A model generated the notes under the pieces. The model made no database searches, was not told the DNA's origin, and saw nothing but the letters and a program-made list of their open reading frames with translations. From positions 1 through 51,452 of the forward strand of contig JBBTCX010000033.1 in the NCBI GenBank assembly GCA_038043045.1: a stretch of DNA of 51,452 nucleotides, written 5' to 3'. This stretch comes from JBBTCX01 sp038043045. Lineage in GTDB: Bacteria > Planctomycetota > Phycisphaerae > UBA1845. The position numbers were made by a program, and so were the translations under genes. Below, piece after piece: positions 32,192-41,500 of this stretch. Numbering within the stretch: the first letter of the stretch is position 1; each line of letters starts with the position of its first letter.

Positions 32192-34978
32192 TTGTCTGAG
32201 AAAATGCGCGTTCACATCCTGGCGAAGGAATTGAACGTCACGGCCAAGACCATTATCGACAAATGCCGCGCGGAAGGCATCGATACGGTCAAGAACCACA
32301 TGTCGACCTTGAGCGCCGGTCTTCATGCGACGATACGTGAATGGTTCAGCGAAGGTTCGCATGACACGGTTTTGGAAACCACGGAGCGGATCAATCTTGC
32401 TGAGGTACGGATCAAGACCCGACGAAGACGCGTGGGCGAAGGCGGGATCCCACTGGACTCCACGGGCGACTTCACCGATGTGGCGGTGGATGATTCCGAG
32501 GAAGATTCTGAGGAACACGACGAGGGGTTAACTCCTTATACGGCTGACGAAGAACCGGTCGTTGAAGAAATCCTCTTACCCACTTCTCAAGAGACGACGG
32601 TCGACGAAGTAACACAGACCATTGCCACGACCATGCCGACTCAACCCGTGCAAGTGGTCGAAGCATTGCCGCCTGCGGTTGTGCTGGCGCCGGTTGCAAC
32701 CAGTCCCCAACTTCAACCGATGGTAACGCCGATCGTGGCGGAGATTCCACCACCGCCCACTTCCCCGAAACCGATTGCGGCGGCTGGACCCCAACATGTT
32801 CCCGTTCCCGCTAAGTTGCAAGGTCCGCGAGTCGTTCGATATGAAGCGCCCGACCGGGATGTGCACCCCATTCGACGACCACCGGCCACCGGGACCTTTG
32901 CTGGAAAACGACGCGGACCGGATATTCCTCCACCCGGATTGCCGTCCCAGTTTCCCGCACCCGGAGCGGGTACGACGCTGGACGGACGCGGTTCGGATAA
33001 AGCCGCGGTTAAGAAGAAACCCAAGGTGAGCGCCAAGCAAGCGGATGGCCGACTTGCCGAAGCCGGAGAGCGTCTTGCGGAATGGCGCGACCGTGATCTG
33101 GCGGAGCGGAAAGAACGTTTGGCCACGGCCACGGGTCGCAAGATCCATCACCGCCGGGCCACTCCTTCGCGCCCATCCTCTAAGAATGCCCCGGCAGCTC
33201 CCCCGGAAAAAACGGCCATTCAATTGCAGGAACCCGTGCGCATTAAGGACTTTTGCTCGGCCACGGGAATCAACTTCATCCAGCTTTTCAAGGTCTTGAA
33301 AGACGAACATAACCTGCTGGTCAACATCAATATGACCTTGCCGACGGAAACGATCGAACTCATTTCCATGCATTTTGGGGTCGATGTGGAAGTCTCGCCG
33401 GCCAAGACTTTGCTGGATGCTTTTGAGGATGAAGTGATCGCGCGGGAACGACACCATCTTAAACTGCGACCGCCGGTGGTCACGATGTTGGGCCACGTGG
33501 ATCATGGGAAGACCAGTCTGCTCGACGCGATCCGAAAGACCCGGGTGGTCGCCAGTGAAGACGGCGGCATCACCCAGCACATCGGATCGTACCACTTGAT
33601 GACGGATCATGGTCCGGTGACATTCCTTGACACTCCAGGCCACGAAGCGTTTACGGCCATGCGGGCACGGGGCGCTCAAATGACCGACGTTGTGGTCTTG
33701 GTGATCGCCGCCGACGATGGGGTGATGCCTCAAACCGTTGAAGCCATAAACCATGCGAAGGCCGCCGAAGTTCCCATTGTGGTCGCGCTCAACAAGATTG
33801 ATCTGGGCGATCAGAATAAGCTCAAGATCTATGGCCAGCTTTCAGAACATTCCCTCGCACCCAGCGAATGGGGCGGCGAGGTCGACGTGATTCCTACGTC
33901 CGCCACCACCGGACTGGGTGTGAAGGAGTTGGTGGAACACCTCGCGGATTTGAGCAGTCTCTTGGACCTCCAAGCGGATTCCACGTTGCCCGCAGCCGGA
34001 ACGGTCATCGAAGCGGAAACCAAACCGGGCGTGGGTCCGGTGGCACGATTGCTGGTCAGCGAGGGAACGTTGCGGGTCGGCGATATTGTGGTGTGCGGCA
34101 ACGCTTTCGGGAAAGTGCGGGCTCTGGTTAACGACCGAGGCGAGAAGGTCAACGAAGTGGGACCGGCCATCCCCGCGGAAGTCTGGGGACTCGACGACGT
34201 TCCCATGGCCGGCGACAAACTCTATCAGGTAGACAATCCCCAACGGGCCAAAGAAATCGCCGCCGAAATGAAAAAGCACCGGGTGCATAGCGGCCGCATG
34301 CTGTCCACCAAGGCCACATCCTTGGAACATATTTTCAAACAGAAGGACACGGCCGGGATTCCGGAACTCAACCTGGTGATCAAAGCCGACGTGGACGGCA
34401 GCGTAACGGCTTTGAAGACTTCGTTGGCGGAAATTCGATCTGATGAAGTGCGGCTTTCCATTCGTCATGCCGGGGTGGGTGCGGTGACAGACAGTGACAT
34501 TCTTTTGGCGGCGACGTGTCGAGGGTTTGTGGTGGCGTTCCGGGTGGATGCGGCCGGCGGAGCGCGCAAGCTTGCGGATCAGCACGGGGTGGAGATTCGT
34601 CCATACCGGGTCATCTATGACGTGTGCGACGATATTCGAAAGGCGTTGGAAGGTTTGCTTGCTCCCGAGGAACGAATCGAGTCTCGGGGAATGGCGGAGA
34701 TCAAGCAGATTTTCCATATTTCCAAGGTAGGGGTCATCGCTGGATCGATGGTGATCCAAGGAACCTTGGAGCGAGGTCACCTGGCCAAGGTGATTCGAAA
34801 CAGCGTTGTGATTCGACAAAACTGCAAGTTCTCCTCGTTGCGGCGGTTCAAGGACGATGTGAAAGAAGTGCGCACGGGCATGGAGTGCGGTATTCGGTTA
34901 GAGGGATTCGACGACCTTCACGCCGGGGATACCATCGAGACCTATGAGATCATCAAGATCGCGCGGAAGTTGCAGTAG
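32192..34978 (+). CDS. infB: Translation initiation factor IF-2
   Basis: 928-residue GTPase that places fMet-tRNA on the 30S subunit and promotes subunit joining. IF2-N domain at the start (MRVHILAKELNVTAKTIIDKCRAEGI), a long Pro/Val/charged linker to about residue 340, a second IF2-N-like segment (VRIKDFCSATGINFIQLFKVL), then the G domain with P-loop GHVDHGKTS (about 434-442), DTPGHEAF and NKIDL (about 533), and domains II-IV to the end. Start is the rare TTG at 32192 with GGGAG and 7-nt spacing; ATG 32204 has no ribosome site. An inverted repeat precedes it. It is followed by a zinc-ribbon membrane-protein gene instead of rbfA. Confidence 0.97.
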   Translation: MSEKMRVHILAKELNVTAKTIIDKCRAEGIDTVKNHMSTLSAGLHATIREWFSEGSHDTVLETTERINLAEVRIKTRRRRVGEGGIPLDSTGDFTDVAVDDSEEDSEEHDEGLTPYTADEEPVVEEILLPTSQETTVDEVTQTIATTMPTQPVQVVEALPPAVVLAPVATSPQLQPMVTPIVAEIPPPPTSPKPIAAAGPQHVPVPAKLQGPRVVRYEAPDRDVHPIRRPPATGTFAGKRRGPDIPPPGLPSQFPAPGAGTTLDGRGSDKAAVKKKPKVSAKQADGRLAEAGERLAEWRDRDLAERKERLATATGRKIHHRRATPSRPSSKNAPAAPPEKTAIQLQEPVRIKDFCSATGINFIQLFKVLKDEHNLLVNINMTLPTETIELISMHFGVDVEVSPAKTLLDAFEDEVIARERHHLKLRPPVVTMLGHVDHGKTSLLDAIRKTRVVASEDGGITQHIGSYHLMTDHGPVTFLDTPGHEAFTAMRARGAQMTDVVVLVIAADDGVMPQTVEAINHAKAAEVPIVVALNKIDLGDQNKLKIYGQLSEHSLAPSEWGGEVDVIPTSATTGLGVKELVEHLADLSSLLDLQADSTLPAAGTVIEAETKPGVGPVARLLVSEGTLRVGDIVVCGNAFGKVRALVNDRGEKVNEVGPAIPAEVWGLDDVPMAGDKLYQVDNPQRAKEIAAEMKKHRVHSGRMLSTKATSLEHIFKQKDTAGIPELNLVIKADVDGSVTALKTSLAEIRSDEVRLSIRHAGVGAVTDSDILLAATCRGFVVAFRVDAAGGARKLADQHGVEIRPYRVIYDVCDDIRKALEGLLAPEERIESRGMAEIKQIFHISKVGVIAGSMVIQGTLERGHLAKVIRNSVVIRQNCKFSSLRRFKDDVKEVRTGMECGIRLEGFDDLHAGDTIETYEIIKIARKLQ

Positions 34979-35096
34979 GACTCCGCAGGGTCATCAGGCA
35001 ACGGAGCACCGGACGTGTTCCGACTCGACCGGGTGTTTTCGCACCGAGGTCGAATCTAGTTCTCGTGACTCGCATGGATAGAATTGCGCTGGCAAC

Positions 35097-36254
35097 ATGA
35101 TCGAGTTTAAAGCCGAGTGTGGTCATACGGTTCGTGCGCGGGATGAAGACGCGGGCGGGCTGGTTCGCTGTTCCTATTGTGGCAAACCGGCCAACGTCCC
35201 CGAGGCGAAAAACGAGGGGCTGGATCACCTTTTCGACGAAGCGGAAATCGCCCATGCTCAAGAGGGTTCCACTCCCTCCAGAAAGAAAAAAAGACGGCAG
35301 CGTCCGGTGTTAGGCGCCCCTCGAAGCCGAAGCGGTTTCAATCCATTTCCCATCATCGTAAAGCTTTGTTATTTCGCGCTGCTGCTCTGCATCGTCATCA
35401 TTGTTACGAACAAGTTCATTCTCCCCGCGTTTCGATCGGAGTCACCTTCGGTTAGGGTGCCAAACAAGCCGGAAAACCCGGCGGTTAATCAGGCTTCTCA
35501 ACGCAAGAAAGAAGATTCTCCAGCGCCCGGAACGCCAGAAAGAGGACTGCGAAATCGAGCGCTCTTGGCTGGTTTCTATGTGACTTCCACCCCTCCTGGG
35601 GCTACGGTCTTGTACGTTCCCATGTCGGAAGCCGCTCCTCAGGGACGAATCAACAAGTGCAAAGGCTGCCAAACGCTGCGTCCCTCTTCCGGGGCGAGTC
35701 CACCGCGATTGTCCGACGGAACCTATGTCGTCGAACTGGTCTTGCCGTGGAATGATCCCAATTTGAAACGGTTTAAGGGGTACACCGAGTTTCGCCGTGA
35801 AGTCGAGCGCGCCGGCGAGGCGCAACGACGTCAACTGGTGGAGGGTTTCTTTATCCCGGATGAAGCCACTGCGGTCTTCTTTGATGAAACCGAGGAGCAA
35901 AAATATATTGTGCGCCAATATCGCAACGTGGAGGTGCGTGATGGGCGCTCCCAAGGAGTGCGTGGCCTCTTCTTGCCGAGAATTGGTTTGGGCGACGGTC
36001 CGGGATTCTCCATTGAGGAGCTGGTCGCCAGTTACATTCCAGATACTGAATCCTACACGTTTGACGAACAGGACTTTCGCGGTGAACTGGATTTTTACGG
36101 CGTCGGTTTGACCGATCAACCATGGGTTCTAAAGGCATTGACCCGTATCGGTATAATGACCTATATCACACAAGCCAGAAGAGAGTTGGTATTTAAGGTT
36201 GGAATCGAAGATGGGGTGTTTTCCGCCAAGGCGATTCGCGAGCCTGGGAAATGA
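35097..36254 (+). CDS. Zinc-ribbon membrane protein of unknown function in the nusA-infB operon
   Basis: 385 residues. N-terminal zinc ribbon CGHTVRARDEDAGGLVRCSYCGK (about 8-30), a basic linker (RKKKRRQRP), one transmembrane helix (IIVKLCYFALLLCIVIIVTNKFILP, about 86-110), a low-complexity stretch, then an extracytoplasmic domain with a PEGA-like opening (GFYVTSTPPGATVLYVP), a CKGC pair and FFIPDEATAVFFDETEEQKYIVRQYRNVEV. Zinc ribbons of the first kind are common in planctomycete proteins. The next gene (DUF503) overlaps its stop (ATGA), so it is part of the operon. Its place between infB and rbfA is unusual. Function unknown; the PEGA-like element suggests a role at the cell surface. Confidence 0.7.
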   Translation: MIEFKAECGHTVRARDEDAGGLVRCSYCGKPANVPEAKNEGLDHLFDEAEIAHAQEGSTPSRKKKRRQRPVLGAPRSRSGFNPFPIIVKLCYFALLLCIVIIVTNKFILPAFRSESPSVRVPNKPENPAVNQASQRKKEDSPAPGTPERGLRNRALLAGFYVTSTPPGATVLYVPMSEAAPQGRINKCKGCQTLRPSSGASPPRLSDGTYVVELVLPWNDPNLKRFKGYTEFRREVERAGEAQRRQLVEGFFIPDEATAVFFDETEEQKYIVRQYRNVEVRDGRSQGVRGLFLPRIGLGDGPGFSIEELVASYIPDTESYTFDEQDFRGELDFYGVGLTDQPWVLKALTRIGIMTYITQARRELVFKVGIEDGVFSAKAIREPGK

Positions 36255-36532
36255 TCGTAGGAGTCCTGAGAATGGACTTGGCCGTTTTTGAAGCCCAAAC
36301 GCTGAAAGACAAGCGGCGGATCATTCAGAGTCTCAAGCAAAAACTGACCAACCATTTTAACATCTCGATCGCCGAAGTGGACTACAACGACCGGGCTCAA
36401 CGCTGCCTGTTGGGATTGGCTTTGGTCTCCACGGATTCAAGGTTTGCTCACTCGCTTTTAGACAAGATTGTTGAATCCGTGCGCAAGGTACCCGAAGTCA
36501 CCCTCCTCCATTTCGAACGCGAGATGCTCTAA
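36251..36532 (+). CDS. DUF503 family protein (YlxP-like)
   Basis: 93 residues, the whole length of the family. It opens MIVGVLRMDLAVFEAQTLKDKRRIIQSLKQKL and continues FNISIAEVDYNDRAQRCLLGLALVSTDS, matching YlxP/DUF503 closely. These proteins are encoded next to rbfA and infB in many Gram-positive bacteria and are thought to act in ribosome biogenesis or RNA binding, but the biochemical role is not settled. Its ATG overlaps the stop of the zinc-ribbon gene (ATGA), and rbfA begins about 107 bp downstream. The conserved position in the operon argues for a shared task with RbfA. Confidence 0.9.
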   Translation: MIVGVLRMDLAVFEAQTLKDKRRIIQSLKQKLTNHFNISIAEVDYNDRAQRCLLGLALVSTDSRFAHSLLDKIVESVRKVPEVTLLHFEREML

Positions 36533-36639
36533 TCGTTGGGAAAGCTGCCGGGGTATTCTACCGCAACGAATTTCATTGTATAAAGGTGCAAGCTGAGAAG
36601 AGGATTTCGTGGTTAACGGAGCACTTTATTTCAGTTGGA

Positions 36640-37101
36640 ATGGCAAAAGTGAAACCGTACCGTAAAGAAAGAGTCGCAAGCCAGGTTCACGACGTGGTCA
36701 GTGAGATCATCGCGCACAAACTCAATGATCCTCGGATTATTCCTTTGACTACCATTACGCGGGTCCAAGTCACTGGTGATCTGCTGCAAGCAAGAATTTT
36801 CCTGAGTATTCCCGGCGGGGACGCCGCCGAGAATAAGACGATGGCCGCGTTGCGACATGCCACAGGGTTTGTCCAGCGCATGGTGGCCCACGAACTCAGC
36901 TTGCGATTGTGTCCGGAACTTCGCTTTGAGATTGACGAGTCCGTGAAGGGAGCCCGTCGAACGCTCGAGTTGCTGGCGGAAAACCGCCGGCGTGAACCTC
37001 AACTCTATGAGACCGAGGACAAAGAGGAGCAGCCGTCTCGTCAAGATGCGGAATGCGTTGATGAGACAGGAGGTGGCGAGTCGGAGGTCAATGACGAATG
37101 A
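36640..37101 (+). CDS. rbfA: Ribosome-binding factor A
   Basis: 153 residues. The KH-like core (about 1-110) reads RKERVASQVHDVVSEIIAHKLNDPRI then VQVTGDLLQARIFLSIPGGD and HATGFVQRMVAHELSLRLCPELRFEIDESV, the standard RbfA pattern; the last ~40 residues are an acidic tail. It matures the 5' end of 16S rRNA on the 30S subunit. I start at ATG 36640 (MAKVKPYRKERV), since the RbfA fold begins here; the frame stays open another 18 codons upstream. It overlaps the next gene by 4 nt (ATGA). truB, which often follows rbfA, is absent. Confidence 0.94.
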   Translation: MAKVKPYRKERVASQVHDVVSEIIAHKLNDPRIIPLTTITRVQVTGDLLQARIFLSIPGGDAAENKTMAALRHATGFVQRMVAHELSLRLCPELRFEIDESVKGARRTLELLAENRRREPQLYETEDKEEQPSRQDAECVDETGGGESEVNDE

Positions 37102-37766
37102 AAAACGGCACTACCTATGCAACTCAAGTCAAGAAAGCCTATGCCAAGCTGCGTCACGGTCGGCCGAAGGTCGAGATTCCGGAACCGGACGATCCTGTGC
37201 GTCGCATGGCGATCGCGCTGCTCGGGGTTTCCACGAGCGATGAGCGAGGGACGCAAGCCGTGGACAAGCTGCTTTCCGTCATGACCGATTGGAACGAAGT
37301 ACGGGTTTCGACTCCCTTCGAGCTGTGCAAGGCGATCGGAGATGGTATTTCCGATTGCATGGTAAGAAGCCAAAACCTCATCAGCGCTTTGCGATCGGTG
37401 TACCATCTTGAAAACAAGCCCTCCTTGGAACGAGTGAAAACGCTTGGCCGTCGCGAGGCGAGGCAATACCTCGAACAGTTGAACGGCATGGATGATTACG
37501 CGGTTGCTTCCGTGGTCTTGTGGAGCCTGGGTGGACATGCCGTTCCGGTCAATGATGCTCTGCTTGGGGCATTAAGAGAGGCTGATCTGGTCGATCCGAC
37601 AGCCAATCGATCAGAAGTGCAAGCGTTTTTAGAACGCCATGTGGCCGCACCCGAGGTCAAGGAATTCTGCCTCATTTTTCAGACGTTGGTCACGGAACCG
37701 CGGGGTTTGTCGTCACGATCCAAGTCTGGGTTGGGAACGCGAGGGAAAAAGACACAAGACAAATAA
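37098..37766 (+). CDS. Endonuclease III-like (HhH-GPD) protein with altered catalytic positions
   Basis: 222 residues, overlapping rbfA by 4 nt. The middle (about 58-160) follows the helix-hairpin-helix glycosylase fold: LCKAIGDGISDCMVRSQNLISALR, then LEQLNGMDDYAVASVVLWSLGGHAVPVNDALLGALREADLVDP. In Nth/MutY this block is GVGRKTA...VxxxxG...xPVDTHV; here the catalytic Lys position is Tyr and the Asp-bearing VDTHV is VNDAL, so Asn sits at the Asp position with an Asp one residue later. No four-cysteine iron-sulphur loop is present at the C terminus. It is thus unlikely to be a normal bifunctional glycosylase; it may bind RNA or DNA only. Its operon position beside rbfA suggests a role linked to ribosome or RNA biology, which is inference. 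Confidence 0.7.
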   Translation: MKNGTTYATQVKKAYAKLRHGRPKVEIPEPDDPVRRMAIALLGVSTSDERGTQAVDKLLSVMTDWNEVRVSTPFELCKAIGDGISDCMVRSQNLISALRSVYHLENKPSLERVKTLGRREARQYLEQLNGMDDYAVASVVLWSLGGHAVPVNDALLGALREADLVDPTANRSEVQAFLERHVAAPEVKEFCLIFQTLVTEPRGLSSRSKSGLGTRGKKTQDK

Positions 37767-37859
37767 GCCGACCTGAAAGGCAACGAACGTCGTGCTCCAA
37801 GGAATTGCGCATTGCGTTTCAGAACCGGGAGAAGACAAGAAGGACAAGGATGCCCGCCC

Positions 37860-40800
37860 ATGCCCATTCGACTGAGTTTTCGAAACGCCGTTTTCACGAC
37901 CGTTCTGATTGGGTTTTCCGCGGTGGGGTGCAAGGTGGCGCCCCGCGACGGAATCGTTGCGTCGGACCGAACGACGGCGACTCTTGCTCCGGATGTTGAT
38001 CCGACGCGAGCGTTTCTCCCGCTGAACAAGCTACCGTCGGTGACGCGACCGGAGAGTCCGGACACGCTCGCCCCGTTGAATGAACGGGCGGCACCGCTGA
38101 TCGCCTCGGCGGCATCTTTGGCAAGTCAGCAAAGGTATACCGAAGCCATTCTCGAACTTGAGAAGGGATTGCGATTTGATCCCAAACATCCTGATCTTCA
38201 TCGAGCGCTGGCGTTGCTTCATCTGGAAAGTGGCAACATGGAGCGAGCCCGCACCAGTGCCCAACGGGCCTTGGATGGAAACCCGGACGACGCGATCACT
38301 CAATTTGTTATGGGTCGCTGCGCCGCGCAACGGGGAGATTCAGAGACAGAGTTGCTTGCCTATCGAACTGCTCTTGTGTGCAATAATTTTAGTGATTTCG
38401 AAACCGACGCGGAAACAGCCGCTTTGATTCATTACTATCTGGCACAGACCTTGACCGCCTCGGGGTATTATGAAGCCGCTCTCGAACAATACCGCGCCTT
38501 ACAGGATTTGGTTTCTTCGCGCCCGTTTACAGCGAAATCGCCGGAGCTGAACGCGGCGCTGCAGGGAAAAAGTCGGGCGATTCTATTGGCCGAGTCCGGG
38601 ATTCTCGAAAAACTCGGTCGTTTCGAAACGGCGGCCAACCGATTGAACCCGCTCTTGCAAGAATCGTCCGTCGATGACGGTCTTCGCATTCGTCACGCTC
38701 GATTGTTGTTGAAAGCCGGGAAGGTTGACGAAGCCTGGGTCGCGGCGCGGGCCGTTGAAACCAACGATTCGGAAATCTTCGCCCTTCTCCGGGAGATTCA
38801 CGAGAAATCGGTGGATTCGCAACCTTGGGTGGCAGATCTCGAACGCCGTTTGTCGGCCAAGCCCCAGGACCCGTATCTGATTCTTGAACTCGCTACAACC
38901 TTGCTGCGGCTCGGACGAAGGACCGAGGGCATTCAACGTCTCGCAACCTATTTGGAACTCCAGCCGGAAGCCAATGCGGTGCGCATGGAGTTGTTGGATC
39001 AATTGGTCGTGGAAAAGAAATGGATGGACTATCTTCGCGTTGCGGCCGGCGGCGTTCTTGCCCAACCGACCCAGTCGGAGGCCTGGGAACAACGGATGAG
39101 TGGTCTATCTGCTCATCCAGATGCGGTGAAAGCGATTCTCGAAGAATCGGTCGATCCATCCACCCCGGCGACGACCTATTTGCAGGGAATCCTCGCTATC
39201 GCCGAGCACAAAGTTGAGCTGGCGGAATCGTTCTTTCGACGCAGTCTGACTCAGGACGCCTCGTTTGTTCCTACTCGTGTGGCTCTTGCTGTATTGTTCA
39301 TCGATCTTTACCGCTATGAAGATGCGATCACGGTGGCGGCGCGGAAAGAAGAGTCGACTGCGGAAGATGCGCGACTTGAGTTTCTATTGGGTCAAGTTTA
39401 CGAACGACTCGATGATGCATCGAAGGCCGCGCAGCATTGGAAAGCCGCGTCACAACTTCGTCCCTCAGATCCTCGTGCAGCGTTTGAACTGGCCAAGCTC
39501 TATCGCCGATCCGACGATACCCTTTCCTCTCAACGGCAATTGCGAACGTTGCTAGAACGGGAGCCGGCACACGTTGAAGCCAGAGAAATGCTGGCCATGC
39601 TCTATGTCAATGAAGGAAAATTGGACGTAGCCGCTCAGCAGTTTGAGGAGTTGAAGCGACGGACCACGTCCCCGATGGCACGGGCTCGCGCTCAAGCGAA
39701 TCTGGATTTGCTCCGGCAACGTGACCCGGAGGTCTATCGGCAGGCGCTGCGTGCCGCGGCGGAGCAGTTCGGACCGGATGTCGAGACTTGGTATACGTTG
39801 GCCGAAAGCTATTCGGAATTCGAACAGGTTCAAGCGCGGGAGGCCTACCTCAACGTGCTTTCGTTGGACCCCAATCACGAAAGCGCGCTGCTCGGGGTGA
39901 TTTTCGCCGAGCAACGGTTGCTTCATTATGATGTTGCGGCGGAACGGTTTTCCAAGTTGCTGCCACGCCGTCCGAATCGACATACGTGGCGCCTGGGCTG
40001 GCCTGGTTCTTCTTGGCGGTTGGGAATGTTGGAGCTGTATCTCGTTCTTCAAGATCATGAATCGGCCCTTCGAATGGCTCGTGAACAAGCGGATCGTGCG
40101 GATATAGATGATCAAACCCGCACTCGGTATCGAATGATCCTGGCGGAGACCTTGGACGCCGCGGGTCAATCCGGTGAGGCGGTGGCCCTTCTGGAAACCT
40201 TCGCCAATCAACCAGGAGGTGACAAAACGTGGCGTAATTCCTTGGCGGAACTTTACCTCCAGCGAGAGGAGACTTCCAAGGCGCTACCGCTCTTGGAAAA
40301 AGCCGTACAAGAAAAACCGACGGATCAAGTTGCCAAGAGGAATTGGGTTGACGGTCTGATCGCGGCATCCCAATTCGACAGAGCCTCTCAACAAGTCTTG
40401 GATTGGCTCACGGCGGATCCTGAAAAGGAAGAGGCTTTTCTGATGATGATCGTCGTGCTTAACCGGCAAGGCCGCCACGCCGACGCGATCGAATTGGTGC
40501 GCGGCAAACTACCCTACGCCCAGAATCGTGAACGGTATCAAGACCTTTATGTGGGAATTCTCGACGCCGCAAAGCGACATCTTGAGGCCGTGGATTGGGT
40601 CGAATCGTTGTTGGCCGAGTTCATGAACGCCGTCGCCGCCGCACAAGACATGCAACGTCGCCGCCCGCCGCAACCGATTACGCCGGATCGACTCGCGCTT
40701 CGCCCCAATGAACCGAACACGTCGCCGCAAATGGAGAATCGATTGATCCGTTTGCGCCAAGAATTGGTTTCACAGCTTGTGGCGGCTAAGAAATTTCGAG

Positions 40801-41423
40801 ATGCCGAGTCCCAAGTTCGTGAATGGTTGGAGGATGCGCGGAATCCCGAGTCCCGCTACGAGTACTTGCTTACTTTGGCTCAATGTCAACGAGAACAGGG
40901 TGACGAGTTGGGGGCGTTTGAAGCGGTGGAAATGGCCCTGGCCTTTCATCCGGAACATGTGACGCTCAACAACGACGTGGCCTATGGATTGGTCGAACGT
41001 GGGACGCGTTTGGATGAGGCTGAACGAATGATCCGCTATTCGTTGTCGCGTGAGCCGCGACAGATGGCATATCTCGACACGTTTGGGTGGCTGCGATACA
41101 AGCAAGGGGAGTTCGTCGAGGCGCGGAAATGGTTGGAGCGGGCCAGCCGGTCCGGGCCAAGAGCGGACCCCGTGGTGCTGGATCATCTGGGCGATGCCTG
41201 TTGGCGAGCAGGAGATTTTCAAACGGCGATCCAACATTGGTCAGCGGCCTTAACCGCCTTGAAAGACGGAAAGAAAAAAGAATGGACGGCGGAGGAGAAG
41301 CGGGTTGAATCGACCGCACAAGGCAAGATCGATGATGTTCTCGCCTCTCGGACGCCGACGGTCGCGTCGCTTGCCGCGCCCGAAGCCGAAGCAACGAAGG
41401 AACGGGATAACCAAGGACCCTGA
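37860..41423 (+). CDS. Large TPR-repeat lipoprotein
   Basis: 1187 residues. N terminus MPIRLSFRNAVFTTVLIGFSAVGCKVAP is a signal peptide with lipobox AVGC; I therefore start at ATG 37860 (AGGA 9 nt upstream), not at the longer frame beginning 37812. From about residue 80 to the end the protein is a chain of tetratricopeptide repeats, for example RYTEAILELEKGLRFDPKHPDLHRALALLHLESGN, and a well-preserved C-terminal set ending QMAYLDTFGWLRYKQGEFVEARKWLERASR and VVLDHLGDACWRAGDFQTAIQHWSAAL. Such proteins scaffold complexes on the outer side of the membrane. It lies about 90 bp after the endonuclease III-like gene and may be the last gene of the operon. Partners unknown. Confidence 0.85.
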   Translation: MPIRLSFRNAVFTTVLIGFSAVGCKVAPRDGIVASDRTTATLAPDVDPTRAFLPLNKLPSVTRPESPDTLAPLNERAAPLIASAASLASQQRYTEAILELEKGLRFDPKHPDLHRALALLHLESGNMERARTSAQRALDGNPDDAITQFVMGRCAAQRGDSETELLAYRTALVCNNFSDFETDAETAALIHYYLAQTLTASGYYEAALEQYRALQDLVSSRPFTAKSPELNAALQGKSRAILLAESGILEKLGRFETAANRLNPLLQESSVDDGLRIRHARLLLKAGKVDEAWVAARAVETNDSEIFALLREIHEKSVDSQPWVADLERRLSAKPQDPYLILELATTLLRLGRRTEGIQRLATYLELQPEANAVRMELLDQLVVEKKWMDYLRVAAGGVLAQPTQSEAWEQRMSGLSAHPDAVKAILEESVDPSTPATTYLQGILAIAEHKVELAESFFRRSLTQDASFVPTRVALAVLFIDLYRYEDAITVAARKEESTAEDARLEFLLGQVYERLDDASKAAQHWKAASQLRPSDPRAAFELAKLYRRSDDTLSSQRQLRTLLEREPAHVEAREMLAMLYVNEGKLDVAAQQFEELKRRTTSPMARARAQANLDLLRQRDPEVYRQALRAAAEQFGPDVETWYTLAESYSEFEQVQAREAYLNVLSLDPNHESALLGVIFAEQRLLHYDVAAERFSKLLPRRPNRHTWRLGWPGSSWRLGMLELYLVLQDHESALRMAREQADRADIDDQTRTRYRMILAETLDAAGQSGEAVALLETFANQPGGDKTWRNSLAELYLQREETSKALPLLEKAVQEKPTDQVAKRNWVDGLIAASQFDRASQQVLDWLTADPEKEEAFLMMIVVLNRQGRHADAIELVRGKLPYAQNRERYQDLYVGILDAAKRHLEAVDWVESLLAEFMNAVAAAQDMQRRRPPQPITPDRLALRPNEPNTSPQMENRLIRLRQELVSQLVAAKKFRDAESQVREWLEDARNPESRYEYLLTLAQCQREQGDELGAFEAVEMALAFHPEHVTLNNDVAYGLVERGTRLDEAERMIRYSLSREPRQMAYLDTFGWLRYKQGEFVEARKWLERASRSGPRADPVVLDHLGDACWRAGDFQTAIQHWSAALTALKDGKKKEWTAEEKRVESTAQGKIDDVLASRTPTVASLAAPEAEATKERDNQGP

Positions 41424-41500
41424 ATCGCACACGGGTTTTAATAAACCTGAAAAGCACGGTCAGAGCATTGGCACTTGAAAACGCAATGAGGGATTAGGAT

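Noticed and set aside
41467..41488. Second sigma-54-like site before yebC
   Set aside because: TTGGCAC is present, but the GC is 11 bp from the GG instead of 10 and the TTGC is missing.
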